Source: Byssothecium circinans (taxonomy: Eukaryota; Ascomycota; Dothideomycetes; Pleosporales; Massarinaceae). Taken from it: a DNA stretch of 64,000 bases. Under the pieces are notes generated by a model. It had not been told where the DNA came from and made no database searches. It saw nothing but the letters and a program-made list of their open reading frames with translations. This document shows, one piece after another, positions 35,151-47,046 of the stretch. Within the stretch, counting starts at the first letter, position 1; each line of letters opens with the position of its first letter. A program made the translations under genes and the position numbers. The DNA is taken from NCBI GenBank assembly GCA_010015675.1, contig ML977012.1, positions 35,238 to 99,237 of the forward strand, given 5' to 3'.

Positions 35151-37334
35151 TTAAAAGCGGCCAAAGAAGCGGCCGAGCAAACCGAGCTTACCCGTACTAC
35201 ACTCCTTAACCTTCTCCACGTCGAGAGCAGCGGCGGCCTTGAACGCCTTCAAGACGGCAGCACCATCAACCTGGTCGTTTTTGTCGAAAGACATCAGGTT
35301 GAGGAAAGTGCCCAATGATACGCCATCAATATTGATGGTCTTTGATGTGACGAAGCTCTTGGCTAAGTCTAATGGTTTTGCGCTCGTAATGGGGAGCGCG
35401 GGCAGCTTGCTCGCGATGCGATCAGCCTTGACGATGTCGAAGAACGCCGTAATGACTGATGCACGAGTAGTCGTGCATGACTCGTCGAGATCCAAGGCGT
35501 TGAAGAAATCGTAAAGGGATTGAGTACCCAGGAAGGTACCAGTCAGCTCAGCAGTCCAGTCGTACGATGCTGGTGGTAGCTCGGGAGATGGTCCGTCCTC
35601 GTGCTCTTTGGCAGAGTTGAAGTTGTTGCCATCTTCTGCAGGCACATTCTCTGAGCCCTTTGGGACATTATAGCTAATGTTCACTTCAGGAGCAGTAGCA
35701 CATGTGTCTTGGGTCTCCTCATTCGGAGGGATTCCGTCCTTAACCTCTAAGTTCACAGTTGGCGCAGAGACCTCATTCTCGACGGAAATCTGCTCGACAT
35801 TCGGGACTTCGAGCGAATCGATGCGTGCGAGGGAACTAGCGCCGCCAGATTTCTGCTTCATTTCCTGCTGACATTTCTCAAGCATCTCATGCCACTCTTC
35901 CGTGCGGTCAACACCGTAGAATCCAGGCGCACTGAAAGAGTCACGTGACGATGGCGGGGTCTCCTTGTCGTTATCACTAGAGGAAGACGATTCATTCATC
36001 TTCTCATATCCGTCCTTTGACTGGGCTGGTGATAGTAAAGGCAAGCCGGTGATAGCAGGATGCTCTTTGTACGAGTCAAACATCTCGTGTGCGTCGATGA
36101 TCTCTTTGAGAGCAGTCTCAACTGAGGAAGTTGTGCCACTGTCCATTGTCAAGAGCTTATCTAGAAAGCGTAGCGGAAGCTGGTCATGCTCAGTGGCAGC
36201 CGTAGTGTCCACCTCGGTATCATCCTCAACGGTAGGTTGGTAGAAGTGACCAATCGTGTTGAGCCTATCCGAAGGGCTTAGCACAAGCTTTTCAGGCTCA
36301 ATGGCGGCTGGCCGTTCCACGTCTGTTAACTCTTCAACGGTAGCTTGATAGATATGGCCAATGGTGATGGGCATATCTGATAGGGGGCTCACGGAAGTGA
36401 TCGCTGGCGTCTCGTCTTCCACCCAGTGCTCGACCATAGCCTCCTTCGGACCACGGATGTGCGGTGGTGCTGCCATGTTGCCGAAGCTGACCGCAGGCAA
36501 ATTAGAGAACAGTGGGGTCGCTTGATGGATGGGAGATAGCGACCGGCGTGTTGACTTCTTCGCCTTTTTGTCCTTGGGCGACTCACCACCGGAGGCGAAC
36601 TTGACTGGAGCCTCGGATGCTCCAAACTGGAATAGCACTGGGCTCAGATGGGTATCCATTGCCGTGTTATTGTCGTCAACATTGTTGATTTTCGGCTTTC
36701 CTTTGCTAGACCGTCGAAGTTTCGCAATCTTTCGGGGCTCTGTCGGCTCATTCTGGATGACGAGCTCAGTATCAGATACAGTCGCCTCAGTATCAGACAC
36801 AGTCGTCTCTATGAAAGAAACCTCGCTGTCCTCCCCGGCCTCATACAATGACTTGTGGGCGTCCATGAGGGCGTAGTCAAACTCATGTTCATCTTTATCT
36901 TCTTCGGACTCCTGAACGGGGCAAAACGAAGGCTCGTGCTCCTCCAGGATGCTCTCGAACTTCTCCTCCAGTCGCTTGCTGTAAAGCGTAGCCTGTTCAG
37001 CCTTCTTCTGCGCCAAGGTCTTACGAACATTGACCTTCTCTTTTATAAGAGTCGACCGGTTCTTGGCCTGCAGGCGGGCAAGGCGAGACGGATCGAAAGA
37101 TGGTGTAGGCTTGACGGCAGCCGAAGGAGAGACGTTGCTTGGCTCCAGAGGACTCACATCTTGTGCCTCGACAGGCTTTTTGAAGAGCCGAGCGACAACG
37201 TTGGCGGTTATAACCTTCTCGATGTTCTGAGACTGGGCGGGCTTCGGGGACAGTGCGATAGGCTCTTGTGGCTTGCCGGACTGGTTCTGTGCCTTCTTGC
37301 GCTGGGCGTTGTTCTTCTTGGAATTCTTGCCCAT
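35151..37334 (-). CDS. Uncharacterised acidic, disordered protein with internal repeats
   Basis: Single exon, 727 residues from MGKNSKKNNAQRKKAQNQ. Sequence upstream stays open but looks like leader, so the inner ATG with its good context was preferred. The N-terminus is basic with a coiled-coil-like stretch (LIKEKVNVRKTLAQKKAEQA). The middle is acidic and Ser/Thr-rich, with a duplicated unit (TIGHIYQATVEELTDVE and TIGHFYQPTVEDDTEVD) and a short direct repeat (VSDTEATVSDTEL). The C-terminal 140 residues appear folded and helical (LYDFFNALDLDESCTTTRAS; LGTFLNLMSFDKNDQVDG) and end GLLGRFFGRF. The DKNDQVDG segment is reminiscent of a single EF-hand loop, but the pattern is incomplete. No known family was recognised. 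Confidence 0.7.
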   Translation of the reverse strand: MGKNSKKNNAQRKKAQNQSGKPQEPIALSPKPAQSQNIEKVITANVVARLFKKPVEAQDVSPLEPSNVSPSAAVKPTPSFDPSRLARLQAKNRSTLIKEKVNVRKTLAQKKAEQATLYSKRLEEKFESILEEHEPSFCPVQESEEDKDEHEFDYALMDAHKSLYEAGEDSEVSFIETTVSDTEATVSDTELVIQNEPTEPRKIAKLRRSSKGKPKINNVDDNNTAMDTHLSPVLFQFGASEAPVKFASGGESPKDKKAKKSTRRSLSPIHQATPLFSNLPAVSFGNMAAPPHIRGPKEAMVEHWVEDETPAITSVSPLSDMPITIGHIYQATVEELTDVERPAAIEPEKLVLSPSDRLNTIGHFYQPTVEDDTEVDTTAATEHDQLPLRFLDKLLTMDSGTTSSVETALKEIIDAHEMFDSYKEHPAITGLPLLSPAQSKDGYEKMNESSSSSDNDKETPPSSRDSFSAPGFYGVDRTEEWHEMLEKCQQEMKQKSGGASSLARIDSLEVPNVEQISVENEVSAPTVNLEVKDGIPPNEETQDTCATAPEVNISYNVPKGSENVPAEDGNNFNSAKEHEDGPSPELPPASYDWTAELTGTFLGTQSLYDFFNALDLDESCTTTRASVITAFFDIVKADRIASKLPALPITSAKPLDLAKSFVTSKTINIDGVSLGTFLNLMSFDKNDQVDGAAVLKAFKAAAALDVEKVKECSTGKLGLLGRFFGRF

Positions 37335-38488
37335 TGTGATAGATGTATGAATTGGCGAAATGTGTGGGCTTGTGTTGTGTAAGGAGGTCGGATTGGTATC
37401 GATGGTTGCGGTGGGTGTACTGCGTTGTGTGAGCACGAGTTGAGAAGAGAGAGTGTGCAAGGAAGGGTTGGTGTATAAGGGGAAGTTATATGTGGGAAGG
37501 CGTCAGTAGCATGGGGTGGTGCAAACGGACTGGTCTTGGCGTGCGCAGCTGTCTCGAGGTCAAGTACCTTTCTGAGGCTATGACGACAGTGAAAAAGAGC
37601 AGTATGATGTACGGGATAGAGTGGATTACGATATGAGAAAGATGGCACTTACAGCGTCGAGGCTGAGCGATTTGATGTCGTGTAATACTCTCAGGAGCTT
37701 GCGCTGGGAAATCTGGCGTACTCGAGGGTGTGAGTTGAGTGGTTGGGTTGTGAGTGCTGTAGACAAGTGTTGATGGTGACTTGTGGGGTAGGCAGGGCTT
37801 ATATACAGACATGCGCAAAGTCACCCATGAAAAGGGCTTGGCGCATGTAGTTGTCCAAGGGTGAATTTTTCAAGTGCACGTGACGGTGAATTGACGAGCA
37901 CGTGGTCTGTACATATGGGCGCGAAAGCACTTCCAACCTTGAGTCGCTCTTATAGCACAGCTTAGATAGATTAATATAATGCTCAATTATTACAAGAGAC
38001 CTAAGCGCCTTGAGGTGCAAAAAGTATTCGGGGAGTTGTTAAATGTATTACTCCGAAACAACAAATAATAAAAGGGAATATACAGAAACAATCCATCATG
38101 AGAGGAAGGAATGCGGAGTCCAATTAGTCAAGAAAGCATAGGACATTCAAGAACCAGTCAAACCTCCCCTCAAAGAACTTCTATACGGTAGCAAAAGGTT
38201 CGAGGCATCCATTACACTAGATATGACGTGCGGCCTTTATCATGGAGGTCGATTAAACCAAGGAAGGCAGACAGCGAGACATTTCAAAAAATAAAATAGA
38301 TCGTTTGCAGAGCTATGAAGTGTGCAATTGTATCCTATAGGGGACGTATATGCGATAAGCTACCCTATTATATATTTTAGGAACTCGAAAGCTCCTTCGA
38401 AAGCAAAAGTAACCCAAAACGCCATCTAGTCCTTGGCTAAGAGAAGCTAATAACTCTAAAAAATTACACTCAAAGCAAAGCTCGTCTA
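37335..38488. other. Region between the acidic-protein gene and the PKS 3' end
   Basis: About 1.15 kb. The first 450 bp carry GT and AG signals that could form a 5'-leader intron of the acidic-protein gene. The remainder is AT-rich PKS 3' flank. No gene was recognised. Confidence 0.4.
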
Positions 38489-41400
38489 TCAAGCCTCCCA
38501 AACCTTTCCCTTGCTCTTCGCGCACACAACCTTGGCCAAACTCTCAATACTTCCACTAGCCAACAGCTCCAACACCTGCAAATTTGCCTCGAACATCCTC
38601 GTGATGAAGTTTCTTACTTCGATCGCAGTCAACGAGTCAAGCGGGTAGTGGCTCAGTGCTCTTGTGACATCGAGCTCCTCCTGCTCCATGGAGATCACTT
38701 CCGCGATCTTTTCGACCAAGGCATTGCAGACTACGGTCTCGGCTTCGGTACGGGTTGGGGCTGCTTTGAAAGCGGCGCTCCACGAGATCTTTGCGGTGGC
38801 GGAGGATGAGAGCGACGATGTAGCTTCAGCGGCGCGAAGTAAGTGCGCGAACTTGGCGTCGTTAGACCAGAAAGGCCGCATCGTAGGTGTGATTCGCATC
38901 CCCGTGATCGGATGTCCATTGCAACTCTCCATCTTGCCTTCAATTGAAGCTTGAAGAAGACTCAATACCTCGGCCTCACAGATCGTATCACTACCTAGAT
39001 TGCGTGCGACCTCAGCAGCCTTCTCCGCATCTTCGGCAAGGTATCCCGCGTCGGAAACGGCAGTGAGGTCGATGGAAGTTGCAGAGATGCCTTGGCCGCG
39101 CAACTGTTGCGCAAACCCATTGAGAAAGGTGTTGGCTGCTGCATACGCAGCTTGGCCACGGTTTCCAACTGCACCGGCAGCGGATGATATGCAGATGAAG
39201 AAGTCGAGGGGGGCAGATGCGGCAGAGAGCGCGCCATAGAAGTTCTTGGCTCCATAGACTTTCGACGCGATGACGGAAGAGTATTGATCGAACGTCATCT
39301 TTTCAAAGAGCACGTCCTGGTTATATATTAGTTCCTGTGAACTAGTGAAGAAAATGCGCATTAATGACTTACATGAAGGACCATAGCGCCATGAATGAGA
39401 CCTCGCACAGGAGGCAGGCCTTCCAAGCCCGTCGAAATCAATTGTTCGACATCGGTCCGATCTGCGACATCGCAGCGGCGGACGACAATAGCAGCGCCAG
39501 CTTCGTTGAGAGCATCGATCTGCTCCTTGGCTTTGCCTTTGAGGCCGCCACTCCGAGATAGGAGGACGATGTGCTTCGCACCCTTGCCGACCATCCACGA
39601 TGCCATACTCCGGCCGAGGCCGCCAGTGCCTCCGATGAGAACATAGGTAGCATCACTTCGGAGAAGTGCATTTTGTGTGTTGATCCGTGGCGCCTACAAG
39701 ACGTTAGCAAAAATCCTCAAGTGGGATGAATAGAGCTTACCATAACGACTTCTTCATTTTGAGGTACGATGATTACTTTAGAGTGCATACCGGTTGCCTG
39801 CACACCATGCAACGCTGCGGCCGTCTCAACTATACCGAACGTCTTGATGCCGTGCGCTGATTGGATCTTCCCATATCGCAGTAATCTTCCGATATCAGCC
39901 AGTGTGCGCTCCAACACACGCGGACGATGGACAGCCAGCGCTGCGACATCTGCAGAGAGAACCGTCACATTTTTGTCAAGAGGCATGTCGCCTAGCGTAA
40001 AGAGTCCAGCGCCAACGTTGACGAAGCGTCCGAAGTTCGCCAGGCATGACCACGTCGCACGAAGAAGCCAGCCCTCAGTGACAGTGTTGAAGACAACATC
40101 AACACCTCTGCCGTCTGTCACATCTCTCATACGATCGGCAAATGTTTCGCTACCAGTGTACCATAGCTTCTGCTCAGAAATGCCAAAATTCTGTTTCAAC
40201 ATCTCTTTCTGTTCAGCGCTCTTGACAGTGGTCCAAACGTCGGCACCAACCATCTGTGCCAGTGTAAGCGCAGCTTGGCCTACAGCACTTCCAGCATCGT
40301 GGATCAACAATGTCTCGCCCTCAACCAGCCGGGCCTGCTCAATCAATGCATAGGATGCCGCGCTGTATGCGACCGGAATCGACGCGGCTGACTCGAATGA
40401 GATATGATCCGGAAGTTTGAGCAGAAACCGGGAATGAGCGCGGGTGACAGTTGAGAAGGAACCATTGGGTGTGAATGCCACGACGCGATCGCCGACATTG
40501 ACATTGTGTACGGAAGCGCCAACACCGGTGACAATGCCGCTCGCCTCAGTGCCGATAGCAGAGCCCGCTTCAACGTCACTGGTATTCAGCCCGATAGCTT
40601 TGACTTGGATAGCGACGTGGCTATCGGGGAGAGTAGTTTCGGGAGTCTCGTCGTCATCGAAGGCGATGCTCTCGAGTGCTCCAGGGGTGGCTAAAGTGCC
40701 TCGTAATGGCCGCGCGATATCTGTGAAGGGTGCTGGCTCGGTTTCAGGAGGGTTGACCTGAATGTCGACATACTTATTCATGGTCTCATCGTTGACGACT
40801 CGCGGAATGAGAAGCTTGCCATCGCGCAGCATGAATTCTGTCTCCTCTGTCTGGCTATTGGTACCTAAAGACGCGGTGAAAACATCGAGAATGGCAGACG
40901 TGCTGGCAGGGTTGTCAGAGCTCACGCTGCCATCGAGATCTAGAGTGATGAACTTCATTAGTGTACCTTCCGAGCGCAATGTGCGACTTAAACCAGAGAT
41001 CATGTTGGCATCCGGGTTGGTGGAATTGGCGTATGCGCCGCGAACGACCCACAAGAGCCCTTGAACGGAGGTGAGGAGCTGTTGTAGAGCCTCAAATTGG
41101 GCGGCGTCAAGGTTCGCAAGGACTGGCTGATCGAGCTCGCTGAGGAAGATGCAGAGATTATCCTTTGCACCTGCGGCGATAGAGGAAAGTGAGCCCATTG
41201 TCGGCGCATTGCCCGTCAATTCGACTAGCCGATCTGAAATGGCATTGATAGTCGCCAGCTGTGGCTCGGAATCGCCATGTACGATAACAACGTCGGTATC
41301 AAACTGGACTGGTGTTGCATCTTTGTCGTCCTTCTGAGGCTGGAGAGCAACCTCCCACTCCAACTTGTAGCAGAGCTCGCGCGCGCTTTCCGGCTCTGCG

Positions 41401-44400
41401 TCGATGGTGTTCTCGTGAATAGATGTAATCAGCAGGTCCTCAATTGAGATGAGTGCTTCACTTGAATCAGTCAAGGATGTCGCGAACATGGATAGCTTGT
41501 TTGAGCTGATGTTCGAAAGCGGACAGGAGGACTCGCAATATGCCTCCAAGCCAGCACCCGGTCTTGTCAAACAATCTGATAGCCTCGTCGACACGGTAAT
41601 TCTACCGATAGAAGAAGGTAGATGAACCGTATCCAATGACCCCTCGGCACTAAGAACAGGCCAGTACATAGAGAGGAGCGATTCGAGGAAGGTCGGATGC
41701 AAGATGTAGTCCGTCTCATGATGATGCGGCATATCCGTCACTGTGTCGGCTCGAGTGATCCGTGCCTTTGAAGTGCCGCGCGATGCATGGCAGTCCCGTA
41801 GGCCTTGGAACGTAGCACCGTAGGACACGCCGATCTCGGACAACCTTTCATACAAAGTGGATGACGAGACTAACTCTGTTGCTGCCGTTGATGTGGCCAA
41901 GATCTTGGTTCTCAGCTTATCTTGCATCGCCTGTTGTGAGCGCGCACCGTCCACCTCGTTGAGATCTACAGTACTACTTGAAACGGAACCTGCGCAGTGG
42001 TCCATCCAACCTTTTCTTTTTGACCAAGACCGAATGTTGAAGTCGCACTTAAGTCCGGCGTGAATGTTGTCCGAGCTCGGCCGCAGAGTGGTGGTCATCT
42101 CGATGTCTTCTTCTGTTAACATGACAGGGTTTGAGACTTTCAAATCCTTGATTTCTAGTTTATCAAAAGGTACGTTCTTCTGCTTCGACCTTTGGGCCAT
42201 AGATTCGAGCGCCATGGCGGCAAATCCAGAGATAGGGAAGATAGTGACGCCTTGCATCTGGTGATGGCGAAGCCAAGGAAGATCATCGAGCCGTATTATG
42301 TTCCTCCAGGTAGGCTCAAGATCGTTCGAATATGTTGCTAGCACGCCTATGATGTCGTTTCGAGGCGCGTCATGGAACTTGTGGATCTCCGTAAGCCGGC
42401 TCTCATGCCAGAATTTCGAAGAATGATTCCAAGAATACCGCGGCATGTCAGTGAGAACCTGTGGTGGCCTGGGCAATGGCTTTGGGAAGTTCACGTTTGC
42501 CATGTCCAGCACGGCGCCCTTGACGAACAGTGTTCCAGCGAGTGTAAGGGCAGTCTGATCGGCAGGCTTCTTTCTCGCAAGTACTGGCGAGTATGCAACC
42601 TTGGCTGCTGCGCCACCAACATGCTTCAATATCTGCTTGATAGGTCCTTGAAGGGCAGCGTGGGGACCCAGTTCGACCAGGAAGTTGACACCAGTCTTGA
42701 AGTCATCCACTGGCCGGCACATGCTCTGGACTGCTTCGTCAAACCGCACAGCGCAGGTCAGATTCTGCACCCAGTAAGAAGCATCAAGCTCTGTACTTGT
42801 CGCGAGTCTTCCGAGAAGTGAGGAGTGGAACTCGGTCTCGGACGGCGCTGGGGGTTGGAGCTGCATGAGCGACTCAGTGTAATCCTTCGCAACCAAGTTC
42901 ATGTGATGTGAGTGGTACGCGGTATCGATCTGCAGCTTCCTTGCGAACATATCGGGATGCTCTTCCTTGAGAATCGTCTGCAATTCCGCAATAGCAGCAG
43001 AATCTCCAGATATCGTGACGCTCGAAGGACTGTTGATGCATGCAATCCGAGCTTCGCCATTGGAGGGCGCAATGCGTTCTAGGAAAGGTGTAATCTCAGC
43101 AGAACCAGCCCCCACAGCCATCATACAACCGTCAAGTTCGGGGAACTTCTTCTTCATGATCGGGATAAGGCGACCTCTGTAATAGGCAATCGTCATCGCA
43201 TCTTGAAAGTTGATTATGCCTGCAGCATACGCGGCACCGATCTCCCCTGATGAATGTCCGGCAACGGCCGAGGGGCGGATACCCCATGAGTGAAGCAAGT
43301 CAGTGAGAGCCAATTGCACGGCGGTGCATGAAGGTTGACTAATGTGAGCTGCGTTGACTTGGGTAGTCGTTTCGTCCTTCGAAAGCTCCTCAAGAAGGGA
43401 GAACTCAGCACCTATCGAACGAAGGTGTGCGTCGGCCTTCTCGAGTGCATCGGCGTATATAGGATACTGTTGGTAGAGCTCCCGACCCATAGCCCACCAC
43501 TGAGCACCCTGGCCAGTGAAAATCCAACCGAAACGGAGTGCTTCCAGTTCCTGCTTTGCGGGAAAGACCTTGCCACTCGACAACGCTTCTACGAGCTCCA
43601 CGGCCGTGGATGCGGTGATAGCTACGCGCCACGGGTGCAGAGACTTCCTTTGACCAAGAGTGTAAGCCAGGTTGCTGAGAAGGTCGTTCTGGAAGACTTC
43701 CGGTCGTTGTTCGAGATACACACCAAGCTTTGACATCACACTTTCGGTGCTGACTTTGTCGTTGGCCGAGATGAGGAATAGCCGCTCGGTAGTCTGTGTG
43801 TCGATCTCTTCGTTCATTTTCTTCCGCTCGAGTGGCCCTTTCGTCATGACTACATGCCCATTTGTACCGCCAAAGCCAAATCCATTTACTGACGCCCACT
43901 TCTTCCCTAAAGGCCATGGCTGTTGTCGAATGGGAACTTTGAAGCCCCATGCATCTAGAGGAAGCTTCTCGTTCGGCAACTTGAAATCGTAGTTAGGCAG
44001 AATGAATCCACGTTCCAACATCAACGCAGTCTTGATCACGCCCGCAATACCTTGGATTATTAGTGATAGCTCAAAAGGGATTCCCTGGGAACTAACCAGC
44101 TGCGGCCTCCAAATGACCAATGTTTGACTTCACAGAGCCAATGTAGAGCGGCTTTCGCTTGTTCCTGCCTTCGCCAAAGACACCATGAAGCGCGCTCACT
44201 TCAATAGGATCTCCCACGCGGGTTCCTGTACCATGTGCTTCCACATAGCCTGTGTCTTTCGGGTCCATGCCACCCTTCTCGTAGACTGAGCGAATGAGCG
44301 CCTCTATCACACACATTAGTGAATGCTGGAGTCAGGGTACCACCGTGGTAAGAATTCGGTACTTACTCTGAGCGTCGCCATTAGGCATCGTGATACCAGG

Positions 44401-45547
44401 TGTCTTTCCGTCCTGGTTGATTCCAGTGCCTGTAATGACTGCACGAATGGGATCGTTATCTTTGATGGCCTGATCAAGGGGCTTGAGAAGGAGCATGGCG
44501 CACCCTTCGCCACGACCATATCCTGATCCTCGCTGATCAAAGGCAAAGGACCGTCCTTCTTCTCCGAACAGTCGCGACATGGAAAAGGAAATCCAAAATT
44601 CAGGAAGCATATTCAGGTGAACGCCCGCTGCGATGGCCATAGTCGAGTCACCGTGACGGAGACTTTGGCAAGCGTTGTGTAGTGCGACCAAGCTGGATGA
44701 GCATGCAGTATCGATAGTATAACTGGGGCCGCGAAGATCGAAGAAATGTGATATTCGGTTAGCTTGCATGGCCATATGGCAGCCAGTTGCTTGATGCATG
44801 GGTACAGTCTCTGGATCTCGGAAAAGGTCTGCGTCGTAGTCGGAGAACTGCGAACTGTAAGAAACAAATTTGCGAATATAAGTATTGGGATAGTCTTACA
44901 GTACCGCCCACGAAGACACCAACATCCTTCCCTACAATATCATGCTTCGGTATGCCTGCACTCTCGAGCGCTTCAAAGGTGCATTCCAACAGCAGTCGCT
45001 GTTGCGGGTCCAAGCTGATTGCTTCCTGCTGAGTGAAGCCAAAGAAGGGAGCGTCAAAGACAGCGAGGTCGTGCGTGAGGAAGTTGCCTCCGCGCGCGTT
45101 CGTAGTACCGCTCTTTCCTGGATTGGGATGGAAGAAGCGATTCGCAGAAAAGCGGGACGATGGGATATCGGAGAAGCCAGTTCGAGTGCGCGCAAGTAAT
45201 TCCCAGAACTCATCGGGAGTGCTAACGCTGCCAGGGAATCGACATGATATGCCGACAATGGCAATTGGTTGGTGCTTAAGTTCTGTATGGGACTTGACAT
45301 AGCCATCTCTGTAGCCGTGGATATATGCAGACTCGTATGAGGTGGCGGATGTAGGCGTACTGCTTGTGGAATGGCCGTTGGCGGTGTGGCCGCTGGTGGC
45401 ATGGCCGTTGATGGTATGACCATTGGTGGTGTGGCCATCGGTATGATCGTTGGTGCTAGGTGTCCAATCATTGGTAGCACTACTGGTATCAATGTTGTTG
45501 AGCAACTCGCTGTGCTCTGTGCTAGGGGTAAGAGCGTAAGGAGCCAT
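38489..45547 (-). CDS. Highly reducing polyketide synthase, KS-AT-DH-ER-KR-ACP
   Basis: Predicted 2264 residues from six exons: 45547-44900, 44847-44367, 44303-44097, 44050-39741, 39693-39373 and 39316-38489; all phases close. After a His-rich NGH-repeat leader come KS (C265 in [21 protein letters not shown]), AT ([10 protein letters not shown]712 in GHSSG), DH (H1042 in the HxxxGxxxxP motif; E1235 where Asp is usual, in HPTFLES), ER ([14 protein letters not shown]), KR (GGTGGLG; Y2047 in QAAYAAAN) and a C-terminal ACP (S2217 in YPLDSLTA). No methyltransferase motifs were found between DH and ER, and there is no thioesterase or condensation domain, so release needs a partner. It should make a reduced, unmethylated linear chain; the product is unknown. 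The start was chosen at MAPYALTPS. Confidence 0.95.
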
Positions 45548-47046
45548 CTTTGCCAAGTGCAACCTGCTGGGCAACCACTCCAACAACCGCAAGTATCAAC
45601 AAGAGGGATAAGTCGACCCTTCGATCGTAATCCTGCATTGGCAACCGGAGAGTGTAATAGTTGGAAGTTGACCAAAATCGTGGTTACTGTGAGGGGTGTT
45701 CAATGAGGTAAACTTTATCACCTGGCCCACGCCTATAACCGCCTCCACTTCCCGCTAAGAATGTAGCAGAACTAAGCCCTCAATGCCTGAATCCTCCATG
45801 TAGCCGCCATATTTGTGCCGATCTGAAGCTGCCTGATTCATCTTCGGAACAGAAGCTTTGGCATCCAGATTGCAGACAGGCCGTCCCTTTTACGCGGGTC
45901 ATGAGGTTCCCGTAGTCCAGATGGGTATCGGAGCAAGGAACCCTGGCAGAACGATTGGGACGATGATAATTCGTCAATTGAGCAGTAGTTGAGGCATGGG
46001 AAGGATTCGTGCGACGACGGGGGACTGGAAGATTGACGCGACTACATGCCCAGACCATTCGGCGTTTTGATCGGTAGTAGCCCTTCTAACGGCCGACGCA
46101 TGGATTTTTATCCGGCCCGCGTCTAGTCATCAAAAGTTTATCGTGGAGTATTGCATGCATGTCCCTACTTTGGTTCCTCGCACTTGGAGATCTCCCGGTT
46201 CTGGCTTCGGTACTCGTTTTCACTCGTCGGCGCGCATGCGCGAGATAACCGCCACTATACATTATACGAAGTAATTTTACGGTCTAATTGAACTTTGCTC
46301 GGATTTTCAGTAACCAAAACGATCCGAAACGGCTCGTGCCAATACAAACAGTCGCCGTTCCGGGGTCTTTTGTAATCGGTACGGATAGGTATAGCTCGTG
46401 ATTGCTAGGCCCAAAGGGGCAGCCTTCAATCCAGCCAACCACACGTCATAGATCAGGCATCAGAAACCATGGAGTGGCCCATTTCAAGCGGGAGAGGCCA
46501 ACTTTCATCCCTCAAACATGAAACCTGGCGATTCTGGGCGTTTTTAATGAAAAAGATGGCTTTGAGTTTTGAATACTGCCCCGGTGGGCCCAGCCGAGGC
46601 GAGTAATGTGAGATTCTGCGGCATACCGTTCAACAGCTCTCAATTCAATACAGCATAGCTGCGCCGCCCGATATCGTTCTTTATGTGTTGGATGGGTTAT
46701 GTAAGTACGATAGCACTGAGCTACATAGTGACAGTGCGTATAATATACAAAGGCAAGCATAACTTAGCCCCTGCGAGCTGTGCCTAACTGTACCTGAAAG
46801 ACGCGAATACGCGGGTACCTTACCTTTTGTTTCAGAACACCACTAACAAAACAACCCTACGGTTAACTACATATTTTTGAAGGGGTAAATACCCGCAAAT
46901 GACGCCGCTAGCAAAGACAACATGCAACCCCGGAACCTCCAGCCGTGAAGTGTTCCCAAGAGAACATTCAAAACCAGAGACGAATACATTCCACTTAAAT
47001 TCGCAAAGCCCTCGAGTTGTTTAGTGCAATTCACAAATCACTCATC
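45548..47046. promoter_or_regulatory. Shared divergent promoter region of PKS and FSH hydrolase
   Basis: About 1.5 kb between the outward-facing start codons of the PKS and the FSH hydrolase. Short open frames lack domains. Several CGG-containing sites are present, as expected by chance and also for Zn2Cys6 targets; no clear CGG-spacer-CCG dyad was assigned. Confidence 0.45.

Noticed and set aside
39741..44050. C-methyltransferase domain in the PKS
   Set aside because: Between the DH end and the ER start there is no SAM-binding glycine-rich motif, and the segment is the structural KR/linker type region.
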